From Microbacteriaceae bacterium (GTDB lineage Bacteria > Actinomycetota > Actinomycetes > Actinomycetales > Microbacteriaceae): a DNA stretch of 64,000 bases. Below, in pieces: positions 18,903-27,342 of the stretch. Both the position numbers and the translations under genes were made by a program. Position 1 is the first letter of the stretch. Each line of letters opens with the position of its first letter. The notes under the pieces are model-generated. The model was not told the origin of the DNA. It was given only the letters and a program-made list of their open reading frames with translations, and searched no databases. The stretch is from contig SCRE01000023.1 in assembly GCA_004297935.1 (NCBI GenBank), forward strand, positions 1 to 64,000. The letters are read 5' to 3'.

Positions 18903-19763
18903 TTAGAAGAGGCCCTTGAAGCCGAGCGCGACGAGGTTGTCGTACGAGGTCTGCAGGCATTCGAGCGGGGTGCGGCCGTACTGGTCGTCCTGCTCGACGA
19001 GCAGGTACTTCGCCCCGATCTCCTGACTCACCGGGATGATCGACGCGAAGTCAAGATTGCCTTCGCCCACCTCGGCGAACTGCACGACACCGGTGAACTC
19101 GTTCATGAATCCCCTGAAGTCGCCCGTCCCCAGCAGATCGAAAGCCCCGGACGGAATCCGACCGATGCGGTAGTCCTTGAGGTGCACCATGGCAACGCGC
19201 TCGCGGTACTTGCACAGGGTGGTGACCGGGTCGAGCCCACCACGCTGCACCCAGTGCACGTCCACCTCGAGGCCCATCAGCGGTGCGCGGTCGGCGATGA
19301 TGTCGAGCAGGTACTTTCCGTCGTACTTCGCGAACTCGATGTGGTGATTGTGGTAATAGAGGCCGATGCCCTGCTCGGCGAGCCTGGCGGCCATCTCATT
19401 GCTGCGGTCACAGAAGTCGAGCACCTTGTCGAGGCCTGCCATCGCGTCGAACGGCAGCATACCCATGCGGATCATCGAGGAGTCGAGCGTCTTGGCGTCG
19501 GCGACGATCTTGTCGAAGTCCGCCGTGAGCGACTCGCCCGGCATGCCTGCCGCAGTCGTGAGCGATGCCGAGAGCGAGGCGATGTCCATCCCCAGCTCGG
19601 TGCGTGCGCGACCGAGTTCTGCGACGTTTTCGGCCGTCATCGGAATCTGCGAGATCTCCACGGCGTGATAGCCGATCTCACTCACCTGCCGCAGTGTTTC
19701 GAACGGACCCACCTCTGCAAAATTGTCCTTGAGCATCATCGCCTGAACGCCGATTGTGGCCAT
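18903..19763 (-). CDS. Sugar-phosphate isomerase/epimerase (xylose isomerase-like TIM barrel)
   Basis: A 286-residue TIM-barrel protein of the AP_endonuc_2 family. The metal/substrate residues are in IGLYYHNHHIEF (H, H, E), MGLEVDVHWVQRGG (D, H), AMVHLKDYRIG (H) and KYLLVEQDDQ (E). Family members isomerise or epimerise sugars, inosose or 3-keto-glycosides; the exact substrate is not evident. ATG 19763 with AGGAGGAACCAG upstream gives MATIGVQAMML; the track's extra 39 residues lack family character. A LacI-type operator lies about 42-57 bp upstream of the start, suggesting carbohydrate-induced expression as a single gene. Confidence 0.85.
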   Translation of the reverse strand: MATIGVQAMMLKDNFAEVGPFETLRQVSEIGYHAVEISQIPMTAENVAELGRARTELGMDIASLSASLTTAAGMPGESLTADFDKIVADAKTLDSSMIRMGMLPFDAMAGLDKVLDFCDRSNEMAARLAEQGIGLYYHNHHIEFAKYDGKYLLDIIADRAPLMGLEVDVHWVQRGGLDPVTTLCKYRERVAMVHLKDYRIGRIPSGAFDLLGTGDFRGFMNEFTGVVQFAEVGEGNLDFASIIPVSQEIGAKYLLVEQDDQYGRTPLECLQTSYDNLVALGFKGLF

Positions 19764-19804
19764 CTGGTTCCTCCTGTGGATACCGAGTAGGTGTGTAGGC
19801 TTGT

Positions 19805-19820
19805 TGGCAAGCGGTTGCCA
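19805..19820. promoter_or_regulatory. LacI-family operator-like palindrome
   Basis: TGGCAAGCGGTTGCCA has 6-bp arms TGGCAA/TTGCCA around GCGG, very close to the actinobacterial LacI consensus TGGCAACCGGTTGCCA. It is 42-57 bp upstream of the TIM-barrel isomerase start on the minus strand, a typical operator position. The cognate LacI regulator is not in the window. Confidence 0.65.
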
Positions 19821-20001
19821 CGCCTTGTTTCGATGATACGCCATGCTGGCATCCCGCGCAGCGATCCCGCCACCGCACAACGGCCCAGCGGATGCCGCGC
19901 CGCTGGGCGATCCTCGGCGAACGCTACGCTGGACTCAATTCTTTCTCCCCCGCCTCGGCGAACGATCGTTTCGTGCCGCCAACCCTCCGAAGGAGCGTTC
20001 C

Positions 20002-21483
20002 GTGCCAGAAAAAACAGTGTCAGAAAAAATAGCGTCAGAACAAGCAACAGCGAATATCGGTGTGGTCGGTCTTGCGGTGATGGGTTCGAATCTGGCCCGC
20101 AACCTGGCCAGCCGGGAGGGGAACACGGTTGCTGTGTACAACCGCACGTACGCGCGCACGCAGGAGTTGCTTGCCGAGTATCCGGATGCCGGTTTCGTCG
20201 CATCCGAGAGCATCGATGATTTCGTGGCGTCGCTGGCGAGGCCGCGCACGGCGATCATCATGGTGCAGGCCGGTCGCGGTACCGACGCCGTGATCGATCA
20301 GCTGGCCGAGCGGTTCGAGGCCGGTGACATCATCGTGGACGGCGGCAACGCGCTGTTCACCGACACGATCCGTCGCGAGAAGGCGATCAGCGCCGGCGGC
20401 ATCCACTTCGTCGGTGCCGGCATCTCCGGCGGTGAGGAGGGTGCGCTGAAGGGTCCGTCGATCATGCCGGGCGGCTCGGTCGAGTCATACAAGACCCTCG
20501 GGCCGATCCTCGCCTCGATCGCCGCGGTCGCCGAGGGCGAGCCGTGTGTGACGCACGTCGGCACGGACGGCGCCGGCCATTTCGTCAAGATGATCCACAA
20601 CGGCATCGAGTATGCCGACATGCAGTTGATCGCGGAAGGCTACGACCTGCTGCGCAATGTCGCCGGGCTGACACCCGCCCAGATCGCGGATGTCTTCACC
20701 CGGTGGAATGCCGGCCCGCTGGAGTCGTATCTGATCGAGATCACCGCCGAGGTGCTGCGTCAGGTCGACGCCGCCACCGGCAAACCGTTCGTCGACATCG
20801 TGCTCGACCAGGCCGGATCGAAGGGCACCGGGGTGTGGACCGTGCAGAACGCCCTCGCGCTCGGCGTTCCGGTCGGCGGCATCGCCGAGGCCGTGTTCGC
20901 CCGGGCCGTCTCCAGCCACCCGGAGCAGCGCGAGGCGGTGCAAGCCACGATCACGCATCGCCCGACGCCGGTCGCGGTCGGCGACGGCTTCGCCGACGAC
21001 GTGCGCGCGGCGCTCTACGCGTCCAAGGTCGTCGCATACGCGCAAGGGTTCGACGCGATCATCGCCGGAGCCAAGGAATACGGCTGGGACATCAACAAGG
21101 GCAATATCGCGAAGATCTGGCGCGGCGGCTGCATCATCCGGGCGCAGTTCCTCAACCGCATCGTGGATGCCTACGCTGCGAACCCGAACATCGCCTCGCT
21201 GCTCGAGGACCCCTACTTCGCCCAGGCCGTCGCAGACGGTCAGGACGCCTGGCGCCGGATCGTCTCCACCGCGGCGCTATCCGGCATCCCGGTTCCCGGC
21301 TTCGCCTCCGCACTGAGCTACTACGACTCACTCGCCGCCAAACGCCTGCCTGCGGCTCTTGTACAGGGCCAACGCGACTTCTTCGGCGCACACACCTACA
21401 AACGCGTCGACAAACCCGGCGTGTTCCACACCCTCTGGGCCGGCAACCGCACCGAGATCGCCACGGAGCCGTCGACGCACTAG
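20002..21483 (+). CDS. gnd: 6-phosphogluconate dehydrogenase, decarboxylating
   Basis: A 493-residue cytosolic enzyme of the oxidative pentose phosphate pathway (6-phosphogluconate to ribulose 5-phosphate, CO2 and NADPH). The Rossmann motif is VVGLAVMGSNLARNLA. Substrate and catalytic segments are VGAGISGGEEGALKGPSIMP and HFVKMIHNGIEYADMQLIAE (catalytic K and E). The C-terminal domain runs through NKGNIAKIWRGGCIIRAQFL and the tail YKRVDKPGVFHTLWAG. GTG 20002 follows AAGGAGCGTTCC; the 53 upstream codons in the track ORF have no family similarity. The last 59 bp are duplicated at 22145-22203. Confidence 0.96.
   Translation: MPEKTVSEKIASEQATANIGVVGLAVMGSNLARNLASREGNTVAVYNRTYARTQELLAEYPDAGFVASESIDDFVASLARPRTAIIMVQAGRGTDAVIDQLAERFEAGDIIVDGGNALFTDTIRREKAISAGGIHFVGAGISGGEEGALKGPSIMPGGSVESYKTLGPILASIAAVAEGEPCVTHVGTDGAGHFVKMIHNGIEYADMQLIAEGYDLLRNVAGLTPAQIADVFTRWNAGPLESYLIEITAEVLRQVDAATGKPFVDIVLDQAGSKGTGVWTVQNALALGVPVGGIAEAVFARAVSSHPEQREAVQATITHRPTPVAVGDGFADDVRAALYASKVVAYAQGFDAIIAGAKEYGWDINKGNIAKIWRGGCIIRAQFLNRIVDAYAANPNIASLLEDPYFAQAVADGQDAWRRIVSTAALSGIPVPGFASALSYYDSLAAKRLPAALVQGQRDFFGAHTYKRVDKPGVFHTLWAGNRTEIATEPSTH
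21425..21483 (+). repeat. Direct repeat, copy 1 (gnd 3' end)
   Basis: These 59 bases, ending with the gnd stop codon, recur exactly 720 bp to the right at 22145-22203 with 56 of 59 bases identical. All three differences are C in this copy and T in the other. The two copies bracket the toxin-antitoxin module, as attachment-site-like or recombination-generated repeats do. Confidence 0.9.
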
Positions 21484-21565
21484 TGCGCTACTCTTCGACG
21501 GGGATCGGGCTCTGACGTCTCCTACTGTGAGAGAGTCATACGGTAAGCGAGTAGGAGAGTCAGCC

Positions 21566-21829
21566 ATGTATATTCCGACACTTCGGGCGAAAAACCAGGT
21601 AACCCTGCCTTAGGACGCTGTCGCACGCGCAGGTTTCCATATCGGCGAAGCGCTGGAGTTCGATGTCCAGAAAGGCTCGATTGTGATCAAGGCGTATTCG
21701 CCACGTCGTGACGATGACAACTGGCTTACAGAAGAAGTCATCGCTGAGATCGAGGCGGCGGCCGCTGAGGAGCCTGGCGAAGGCTTCGACAGCACCGACG
21801 AGATGATCGCATCCCTACGCCGTGGCTGA
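21566..21829 (+). pseudogene. AbrB/MazE-type antitoxin interrupted by an amber codon
   Basis: From ATG 21566, behind AGGAGAGTCAGCC, the frame reads MYIPTLRAKNQVTLP, then TAG (21611-21613), then DAVARAGFHIGEALEFDVQK, with an acidic C-terminus (EEPGEGFDSTDEMIASLRRG) and a stop at 21829. Apart from the TAG it is a complete 87-residue swapped-hairpin AbrB antitoxin. No good internal restart follows the stop codon, so the DNA-binding N-terminus and the toxin-binding C-terminus should not be made as one protein. The stop overlaps the toxin start. Confidence 0.8.
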
Positions 21830-22139
21830 CCGGTTTCGCCCGGATTATGCCTCCGCGTTCAAACGCCAGTACAGCAAACTCAGTGAGTCGAATAAGAAGC
21901 TTGCAGACGATGAGATGCGTGCCGTGGTGGAACTGGTTAACCTGGATGACCCGAACTCCGAGGCCGCAAAGAAGACCGCCCGCGAGTTGCGCATCAAGGT
22001 GATTCAGCGGTTCAAGAGACAGCGGCCTCGGCGTATGGAAGCCACATTCTCCTCTGACGGCCGGATCGTCTGGGCACTGGACAAACCGCTCATTCGCTTT
22101 ATCTACATCGGCAATCACTCCGTTCTCGACAAGAACTGA
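21822..22139 (+). CDS. RelE/ParE-superfamily toxin
   Basis: A 105-residue small basic protein, MADRFRPDYASAFKRQYSKL to RFIYIGNHSVLDKN. The length, the N-terminal helical pair and the C-terminal strands (EATFSSDGRIVWALDK, LIRFIYIGNH) fit the RelE/ParE fold; YoeB/RelE-like mRNA interferase or gyrase-type activity cannot be separated by eye. GTG 21822 overlaps the antitoxin's last codons (frame +1). With the partner antitoxin broken, either the toxin is weak or dead, or the stop is suppressed. The pair lies in the 720-bp unit that repeats the gnd 3' end. Confidence 0.7.
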   Translation: MADRFRPDYASAFKRQYSKLSESNKKLADDEMRAVVELVNLDDPNSEAAKKTARELRIKVIQRFKRQRPRRMEATFSSDGRIVWALDKPLIRFIYIGNHSVLDKN

Positions 22140-22144
22140 CTCTC

Positions 22145-22203
22145 TCCACATCCTCTGGGCCGGCAACTGCACCGAGATCGCCACGGAGTCGTCGACGCAC
22201 TAG
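22145..22203 (+). repeat. Direct repeat, copy 2 (duplicate of the gnd 3' end)
   Basis: A 59-bp near-copy (56/59) of the last bases of gnd, ending in the same TAG. It carries three C-to-T changes relative to copy 1. The remaining 71 bases to the MFS gene hold nothing recognisable. Confidence 0.9.
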
Positions 22204-22274
22204 CCGCCTCCCCAAAGCAAGCACGGTCGCTGAGCGCAGCCGAAGCACGGGTAGGGCGGGCACTTCAGCTCCAC

Positions 22275-23756
22275 TCAGGGACCGACAGCGCTATCCTCAG
22301 CCACGTCATCGGCCGGCTTGCGGATGAAGAAGGCGGCGACAATCACGAGCAGCGACAGGATCGCACCGACGAAGAACGCTGTCTTCATGCCGCCCGCCGC
22401 GGCCTCCCGAGCCGTCGACGTGCCGGCCAGTGTGGCGGCCTGTACCGACATCACTGTGACGAAAAGCGCGGTTCCGGCCGCGCCGGCCACCTGTTGCACG
22501 GTGCCGACGATCGCGCTGCCGTGTGAGTAGAGCGATGGTTTCACCGCGCCGAGGCCGGCGGTGAAAAGCGGCGTGAAGAGCAGTGCCAGGCCGATGCTCA
22601 ACGTGATATGCGCCCCTAGCACGAAGTACGGCGAGGTCGTGGCGCTGACCGTGGTGAGGGCCCACATGCCGGCGCTGACGATCATGGCACCGGGAACGGT
22701 CAAGCGCATCGGTCCGAACCGGTCATAGAGTCGGCCGACGAACGGCGCGAGCAGCCCCATGATCAGCCCGCCGGGCAACAACAGCAGTCCGGTCTGAAGC
22801 GGCGCGACACCCAGCACCTGCTGCAGGTAAATAGGCACCAGGATGATCACACCGAACAGCGTGGCCGTCGCCAGCGCCATCATGGTGAGCGCGACCGAGA
22901 AGATCGGCGCGTGGAACGTGCGCAGGTCCAACAACGCGCGATCGCGGCGCTGCAGCATCAGCTGGCGCGCGACGAACGCGATCAGCGAGACCGCGCCCAC
23001 GACCAGCGCGATCGCCATCAAGAGGTTCGAATTCGCGGCTGCAGCCGCCGCATCCGCTTCATTGCCGGCTCCGATCAGGCTCAGGCCATAGATCAGCCCG
23101 CCGAATCCGAACGCGGACAGGATGACCGACAGCACGTCGAGCGGCACGCGCTTCGGTTCGGAGACGTTCTTCATCTGCCAGATGCCGAAGAGCAGCATCG
23201 CCACGGCGATCGGCAGGACAAACCAGAACATCCATCGCCAGGACAGGGTGCTGAGAATCATGCCGGAGAGCGTCGGTCCGATCGCCGGGGCCACCGAGAT
23301 GACGATCGACACGTTGCCCATCGTCTTACCGCGATGCGCGGCAGGCACCAGGGTCATCAGCGTGGTCATCAACAGCGGCAGCATGATGGCCGTGCCACAC
23401 GCCTGAACGACGCGCGCCGCGAGCAGAACCTCGAAGTTCGGCGCGAGCGCTGCAATGAGCGTGCCCAGCGAGAACGAGGTCATCGCCGCGATGTAGATCG
23501 GTCGGGTCTTGAACCGTTGCAGCAGGAATCCGGTGATCGGGATGACGACGGCGGTGGTCAGCATGAACGCCGTCGTCAACCATTGACCGGTGCGTGCGTC
23601 CACGTGCAGGTCGAGCATGATGTCACGCAGGGCGACGTTCATGATCGTCTCGTTGAGGATGACCACGAACGTGGCTATCAACAGTAGCCAGATCACACGC
23701 GAGTTGCGCGTCGTGGTGTCGAGATCAATCGGCGGCGTGGTTGTCGATGCGGTCAC
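22275..23756 (-). CDS. MFS multidrug exporter, DHA2 (EmrB/QacA) family
   Basis: A 493-residue integral membrane protein with about 14 predicted helices. Helix 1 is VIWLLLIATFVVILNETIMN (motif D1-like), followed by WLTTAFMLTTAVVIPITGFL and the motif-C region SVAPAIGPTLSG. It is expected to export drugs or other hydrophobic compounds using the proton gradient. I start at GTG 23756 (TASTTTPPIDLD), removing 76 low-complexity codons from the track ORF that overlap the divergent DUF202 gene. The ribosome-binding site is weak. No regulator is adjacent. Confidence 0.9.
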   Translation of the reverse strand: MTASTTTPPIDLDTTTRNSRVIWLLLIATFVVILNETIMNVALRDIMLDLHVDARTGQWLTTAFMLTTAVVIPITGFLLQRFKTRPIYIAAMTSFSLGTLIAALAPNFEVLLAARVVQACGTAIMLPLLMTTLMTLVPAAHRGKTMGNVSIVISVAPAIGPTLSGMILSTLSWRWMFWFVLPIAVAMLLFGIWQMKNVSEPKRVPLDVLSVILSAFGFGGLIYGLSLIGAGNEADAAAAAANSNLLMAIALVVGAVSLIAFVARQLMLQRRDRALLDLRTFHAPIFSVALTMMALATATLFGVIILVPIYLQQVLGVAPLQTGLLLLPGGLIMGLLAPFVGRLYDRFGPMRLTVPGAMIVSAGMWALTTVSATTSPYFVLGAHITLSIGLALLFTPLFTAGLGAVKPSLYSHGSAIVGTVQQVAGAAGTALFVTVMSVQAATLAGTSTAREAAAGGMKTAFFVGAILSLLVIVAAFFIRKPADDVAEDSAVGP

Positions 23757-23881
23757 TGAAGTAGCGTATCCGGCACCGCAGACATCCGTCGAACGTGCGG
23801 CGCAGCATCGCGGGTTGCCCACGCCGCAATAGGCTACGAGGGTGCCGACGTCTGGATCGGCTGCGGGCGAGACGAGGGCAG

Positions 23882-24241
23882 ATGCGCGAACCGAAGTGGC
23901 GGGCGGAAGGGCAGGATCCCGACTACCGGTTCTCACTGGCGAACGAGCGCACCTTTCTCGCCTGGATCCGCACGGCCCTCGCACTGCTTGCCGGCGGGGT
24001 TCTGCTCGAGCAGTTCTCCACGAAGATCGGGCCGCACGTCGTCATCGTGATACTCGCCGTCGTGCTCGGGGTGCTCTCCGCGGTGCTGTCGGCCATCGCG
24101 TATCTCCGCTGGCGGGCGAACGAGATCGCCATGCGCCACAGCAGACGCCTGCCGCTCACGATCGCGGTGCCGCTGATCGCCGCGGTGGTGCTGCTGGTGG
24201 CGGCGGTGATCGCGGTGCTGCTCGTCGTGCAGTGGAAGTGA
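23882..24241 (+). CDS. DUF202 (YidH-family) membrane protein
   Basis: A 119-residue membrane protein with three transmembrane helices. The DUF202 signature is FSLANERTFLAWIRTALALL. The helices are LLAGGVLLEQF, VVIVILAVVLGVLSAVLSAI and LTIAVPLIAAVVLLVAAVIA. No biochemical function is established for the family. ATG 23882 follows GACGAGGGCAG. A second DUF202 gene starts 24 bp downstream, a common arrangement in actinobacteria, so the two products may form a hetero-oligomer. Confidence 0.85.
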   Translation: MREPKWRAEGQDPDYRFSLANERTFLAWIRTALALLAGGVLLEQFSTKIGPHVVIVILAVVLGVLSAVLSAIAYLRWRANEIAMRHSRRLPLTIAVPLIAAVVLLVAAVIAVLLVVQWK

Positions 24242-24265
24242 CGAACTGGAAGTGACGAACCGGAA

Positions 24266-24604
24266 ATGACGGATGCCGCGCCCGCGCCGTCGCGGGACCC
24301 CGGACTGCAGGGTGAACGCACCACCCTGTCCTGGTCACGCACGGCGCTGTCGCTCGCAGTCAACGCACTTCTGGCCTTGCACAGCGGCTGGACGAGCGGG
24401 CAGCCGATCCTGACCGTCGTCGGTGCCATCCTTCTGCTCAGCGCGGGTACGGCCGTCGTCTATGGCAACGTGCGTGGGCGGGCGCTATCCGGGCATACCG
24501 CGCACACCCCGACGGCCGCCCCGGCGGGAGCGGTCGTGCTGGCGACCGTGGCGGCGTTGCTCGCCTGCGCCGCCGGTGTGGCATCCGTTCTGGTCGCGCA
24601 CTGA
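24266..24604 (+). CDS. DUF202-family membrane protein, second copy
   Basis: A 112-residue membrane protein with the DUF202 core LQGERTTLSWSRTALSLAVN and three hydrophobic helices, ending VVLATVAALLACAAGVASVL. It is distant from its upstream neighbour. The 28 bases between the genes are an imperfect tandem repeat of TGGAAGTGACGAAC, so the start region probably arose by slippage; a GGAAATGACG context gives the ATG at 24266. Confidence 0.8.
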   Translation: MTDAAPAPSRDPGLQGERTTLSWSRTALSLAVNALLALHSGWTSGQPILTVVGAILLLSAGTAVVYGNVRGRALSGHTAHTPTAAPAGAVVLATVAALLACAAGVASVLVAH

Positions 24605-24668
24605 CGGGGTTTCGAGACGCGGGGTTTCGAGACGGAGCACTCTTCGGCACGCTCATCGACCGGAACGA

Positions 24669-25646
24669 CTAGGCGGCGCCATCGAACATCGACGTGACGG
24701 AGCCGTCGGTGAAGACCTGTTCGATCGCGCGTGCGAGCAGCGGAGCAATCGAGAGGACCGTGAGCGTGGGGAAGCGCTTGCCTTCCGGCACCGGCAACGT
24801 GTCCGTGACGACCACCGAGTCGATCACGTCCGACTGCAGGATGTCGATGGCCGGGCCGCTGAAGACGGCATGCGTGGCCGCAACGACGCACGCCGTCGCA
24901 CCGGCATCCTTGAGCGCGCGAGCCGCGTGCACGATGGTGCGGCCGGTGTCGATCAGGTCGTCGACGAGCAGGCAGACACGCCCCTCGACGTTTCCGACGA
25001 TCTCGTGCACAGACACCTGATTCGGCACCAGCGGGTCGCGGCGCTTATGGATGATCGCCAACGGCGCGCCCAGCTTGTCGCTCCAGTTGTCGGCAACGCG
25101 CACCCGACCCATGTCGGGCGAGACCACCGTCAGGTTCGCCGAGTCGAGCTTCGCACGGAAGTGTTCGAGCAGCACCGGCATCGCGAAAAGATGGTCGACG
25201 GGGCCGTCGAAGAACCCCTGGATCTGTGCGGCGTGCAGGTCGACGGACATGATGCGGTCGGCACCCGCCACCTTGAACAGGTCCGCGACCAGGCGGGCCG
25301 AGATTGGCTCGCGGCCACGGCCCTTCTTGTCTTGCCGCGCATACGGGTAGAACGGGGCTACGACCGTGATGCGTTTTGCAGACGCGCGCTTGAGCGCATC
25401 CACCATGATCAGGTGCTCCATCAGCCACTCGTTGATTGGGGAGGTGTGCGACTGAATGACGAACGCGTCGCTGCCGCGCACGCTTTCATCGAAGCGCGCG
25501 TAGATCTCACCGTTCGCGAAAGTGCGGGAATCCGTCGGCACGAGCTCGCTGCCGAGCTCATCGGCGATCGCCTGTGCGAGCTCGGGGTAGGCGCGCCCCG
25601 AAATGAGGACGAGGCGCTTCTGGCCCATGGCTTTGATTCCGGACAC
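24669..25646 (-). CDS. prs: Ribose-phosphate pyrophosphokinase
   Basis: A 325-residue PRPP synthase (ribose 5-phosphate + ATP to PRPP + AMP), feeding purine, pyrimidine, His and Trp synthesis. Motifs are the ATP loop FYPYARQDKKGRGREPISAR, the metal-binding VDLHAAQIQGFF and the PRPP-binding signature VCLLVDDLIDTGRTIVHAA. GTG 25646 is preceded by GGGGAATCTCA; ATG at residue 7 is a fallback. It follows glmU by 42 bp on the same strand, the standard actinobacterial pairing. Confidence 0.96.
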   Translation of the reverse strand: MSGIKAMGQKRLVLISGRAYPELAQAIADELGSELVPTDSRTFANGEIYARFDESVRGSDAFVIQSHTSPINEWLMEHLIMVDALKRASAKRITVVAPFYPYARQDKKGRGREPISARLVADLFKVAGADRIMSVDLHAAQIQGFFDGPVDHLFAMPVLLEHFRAKLDSANLTVVSPDMGRVRVADNWSDKLGAPLAIIHKRRDPLVPNQVSVHEIVGNVEGRVCLLVDDLIDTGRTIVHAARALKDAGATACVVAATHAVFSGPAIDILQSDVIDSVVVTDTLPVPEGKRFPTLTVLSIAPLLARAIEQVFTDGSVTSMFDGAA

Positions 25647-25688
25647 TGAGATTCCCCGTTTCTCTCCGGATGCTCGCGCTGCCGGAGC

Positions 25689-27119
25689 CTACGCCTCGTT
25701 TTCTGCCGTCGCTGCCGCGTCCGCCGCAGCCGTACCGGGCCGGTGGGCCGCGACCCATCCGGTCATGTTGCGCTGCGAAGCAACAGTGATCGCGAGTGCG
25801 CCGGCCGGCACATCCTTGCGGACGATCGTGCCTGCCCCCGTCTTCGCTCCGTCACCAATCCTAACGGGGGCGACGAACACGTTGTGCGACCCGGTGTGCA
25901 CATGCGAGCCGATCTCGGTGCGATGTTTCGTGAGATCGTCGTAGTTCGCGGTGATCGCGCCCGCCCCGAGATTGGTGCGCTCGCCGATGACGGTGTCGCC
26001 GACGTAGCTGAGGTGCGGCACCTTGGCGCCGACGCCGATCGTCGAGTTCTTCGTCTCGACGAATGTGCCGATCTTGCCGTCTGCGCCGAGAACGGTGCCC
26101 GGCCGAAGGTAGGAGAACGGACCGACGGATGCGCCGGCGCCGATCACCGCAAGCGTTCCGTCGGTACGCTTCACCGTCGCGTTCTCGCCGACCTCGCAGT
26201 CCACCAGCGTGGTGTCGGGGCCGATGGTCGCGCCGCGCTCGATCACGGTTGCACCGAGCAGTTGCGTTCCCGGTTTCACCGTGACGTCTGGAGCGAGCGT
26301 CGCCTTGAGGTCGATCCAGGTGGTCGCCGGATCCTGCACGGTCACGCCGGCCAGTTGCCAACCGCGCACGATCAACGCGTTGAGCTTCGCGGCGGCATCG
26401 CTGAGCTGTGCGCGGTCATTGATGCCCTCGACCTTCCACGAGTCGGCGACCGGCATCGCGGCGACCGACGCACCAGCATCGCGCAACAGGCGGATGACAT
26501 CGGTCAGGTATTTCTCGCCCTGTGTATTGTCGGTGCGCAGCGATGCCAACTGGTCGCGCAGCGCTGAAAGGCCGAAGATGTAGATGCCCGCGTTGATCTC
26601 GCCGATCTCGCGCTGCACATCCGTCGCATCCTCGTGCTCAACGACTCCGTCCAGTGCGCCGGTGGCGGAGCGCAGAACCCGTCCGTAGCCGGTGGGATCA
26701 GCGGGAAATGCCGACAGGATGGTGGCGGATGCCGCGCTCGCACGGTGTGCCGCGATGAGTTCGGTCAGCGTCGCGGCATCCAGCAGCGGAACGTCGCCGT
26801 TGACGACGAGCACGTCGCCGTCGAAATCAGCGGGAAGCGCTGCGAGCGCCTGCTCGACCGCCCGGCCTGTTCCCGGCGTCGCGTCTTGGTCGACGATGAT
26901 GCTCTCGGGCAGGTCGGAGGCCACGACCTCCGCGAGGCGGTCACGCTCGAACCGCACGACGGTCACGACGTGCGCCGCATCCAGCTGGCGGGCACTGGCG
27001 AGCACATGACTGACGATCGGAATCCCGGCGAGCGGATGCAGCAGTTTCGGTGTCGTCGACTTCATCCGGGTGCCCTGGCCTGCCGCCAGGATGATGATGG
27101 CGAGCGAGCTGTCTGTCAT
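25689..27119 (-). CDS. glmU: Bifunctional UDP-GlcNAc pyrophosphorylase / GlcN-1-P acetyltransferase
   Basis: A 476-residue enzyme making UDP-N-acetylglucosamine for peptidoglycan. The N-terminal uridyltransferase has IILAAGQGTRMKSTTPKLLH and VVNGDVPLL. The C-terminal left-handed beta-helix has hexapeptide repeats with KNSTIGVGAKVPHLSYVGD, NLGAGAITANYDDLTKHRTE and the active-site His in SHVHTGSHNVFVAP. Length and domain order are standard. Start ATG 27119 with AGAAGGTACCCC in front. The tRNA-Gln gene lies 27 bp upstream. Confidence 0.97.
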   Translation of the reverse strand: MTDSSLAIIILAAGQGTRMKSTTPKLLHPLAGIPIVSHVLASARQLDAAHVVTVVRFERDRLAEVVASDLPESIIVDQDATPGTGRAVEQALAALPADFDGDVLVVNGDVPLLDAATLTELIAAHRASAASATILSAFPADPTGYGRVLRSATGALDGVVEHEDATDVQREIGEINAGIYIFGLSALRDQLASLRTDNTQGEKYLTDVIRLLRDAGASVAAMPVADSWKVEGINDRAQLSDAAAKLNALIVRGWQLAGVTVQDPATTWIDLKATLAPDVTVKPGTQLLGATVIERGATIGPDTTLVDCEVGENATVKRTDGTLAVIGAGASVGPFSYLRPGTVLGADGKIGTFVETKNSTIGVGAKVPHLSYVGDTVIGERTNLGAGAITANYDDLTKHRTEIGSHVHTGSHNVFVAPVRIGDGAKTGAGTIVRKDVPAGALAITVASQRNMTGWVAAHRPGTAAADAAATAENEA

Positions 27120-27146
27120 GGGGTACCTTCTCCGAATCGATTGCGG

Positions 27147-27221
27147 TGGCTCCGCCTCCAGGACTCGAACCTAGACCTAACAGCTCCAAAGGCTGTCGTG
27201 CTGCCATTACACCAAGGCGGA
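27147..27221 (-). tRNA. tRNA-Gln (anticodon TTG), CCA encoded
   Basis: The minus strand gives a 72-nt cloverleaf: acceptor TCCGCCT pairs with AGGCGGA, D-arm GGTGTAATGGCAGC, anticodon loop CTTTGGA with TTG, and T-arm TAGGTTCGAGTCCTG. The discriminator is G and CCA is genomically encoded at 27149-27147. It reads CAA/CAG glutamine codons. Its place immediately before glmU is typical of related actinobacteria. Confidence 0.95.
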
Positions 27222-27275
27222 TCGCGCCGACTGTCAATCCACGCGTCATCAAGTTTGCCAGATCTGCGGCGCCGC

Positions 27276-27340
27276 GTCGCACACACGATGATGCCGTGGC
27301 GCACGCACGATAATGCCGCGCAGCACGCACGATAATGGGG
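27276..27340 (+). repeat. Three imperfect direct repeats upstream of the MarR gene
   Basis: The units CGCACACACGATGATGCC, GCACGCACGATAATGCC and GCACGCACGATAATGG lie about 21 bp apart, i.e. two helical turns, and end just before the marR start. Such phased repeats could be binding sites for the regulator itself. Alternatively they are simple slippage duplications. Confidence 0.55.
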
Positions 27341-27342
27341 GG

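Noticed and set aside
23795-24255. Longer starts for the first DUF202 gene (23795 or 23842)
   Set aside because: The extra N-terminus has no family similarity and overlaps the divergent exporter promoter; ATG 23882 has the ribosome-binding site.
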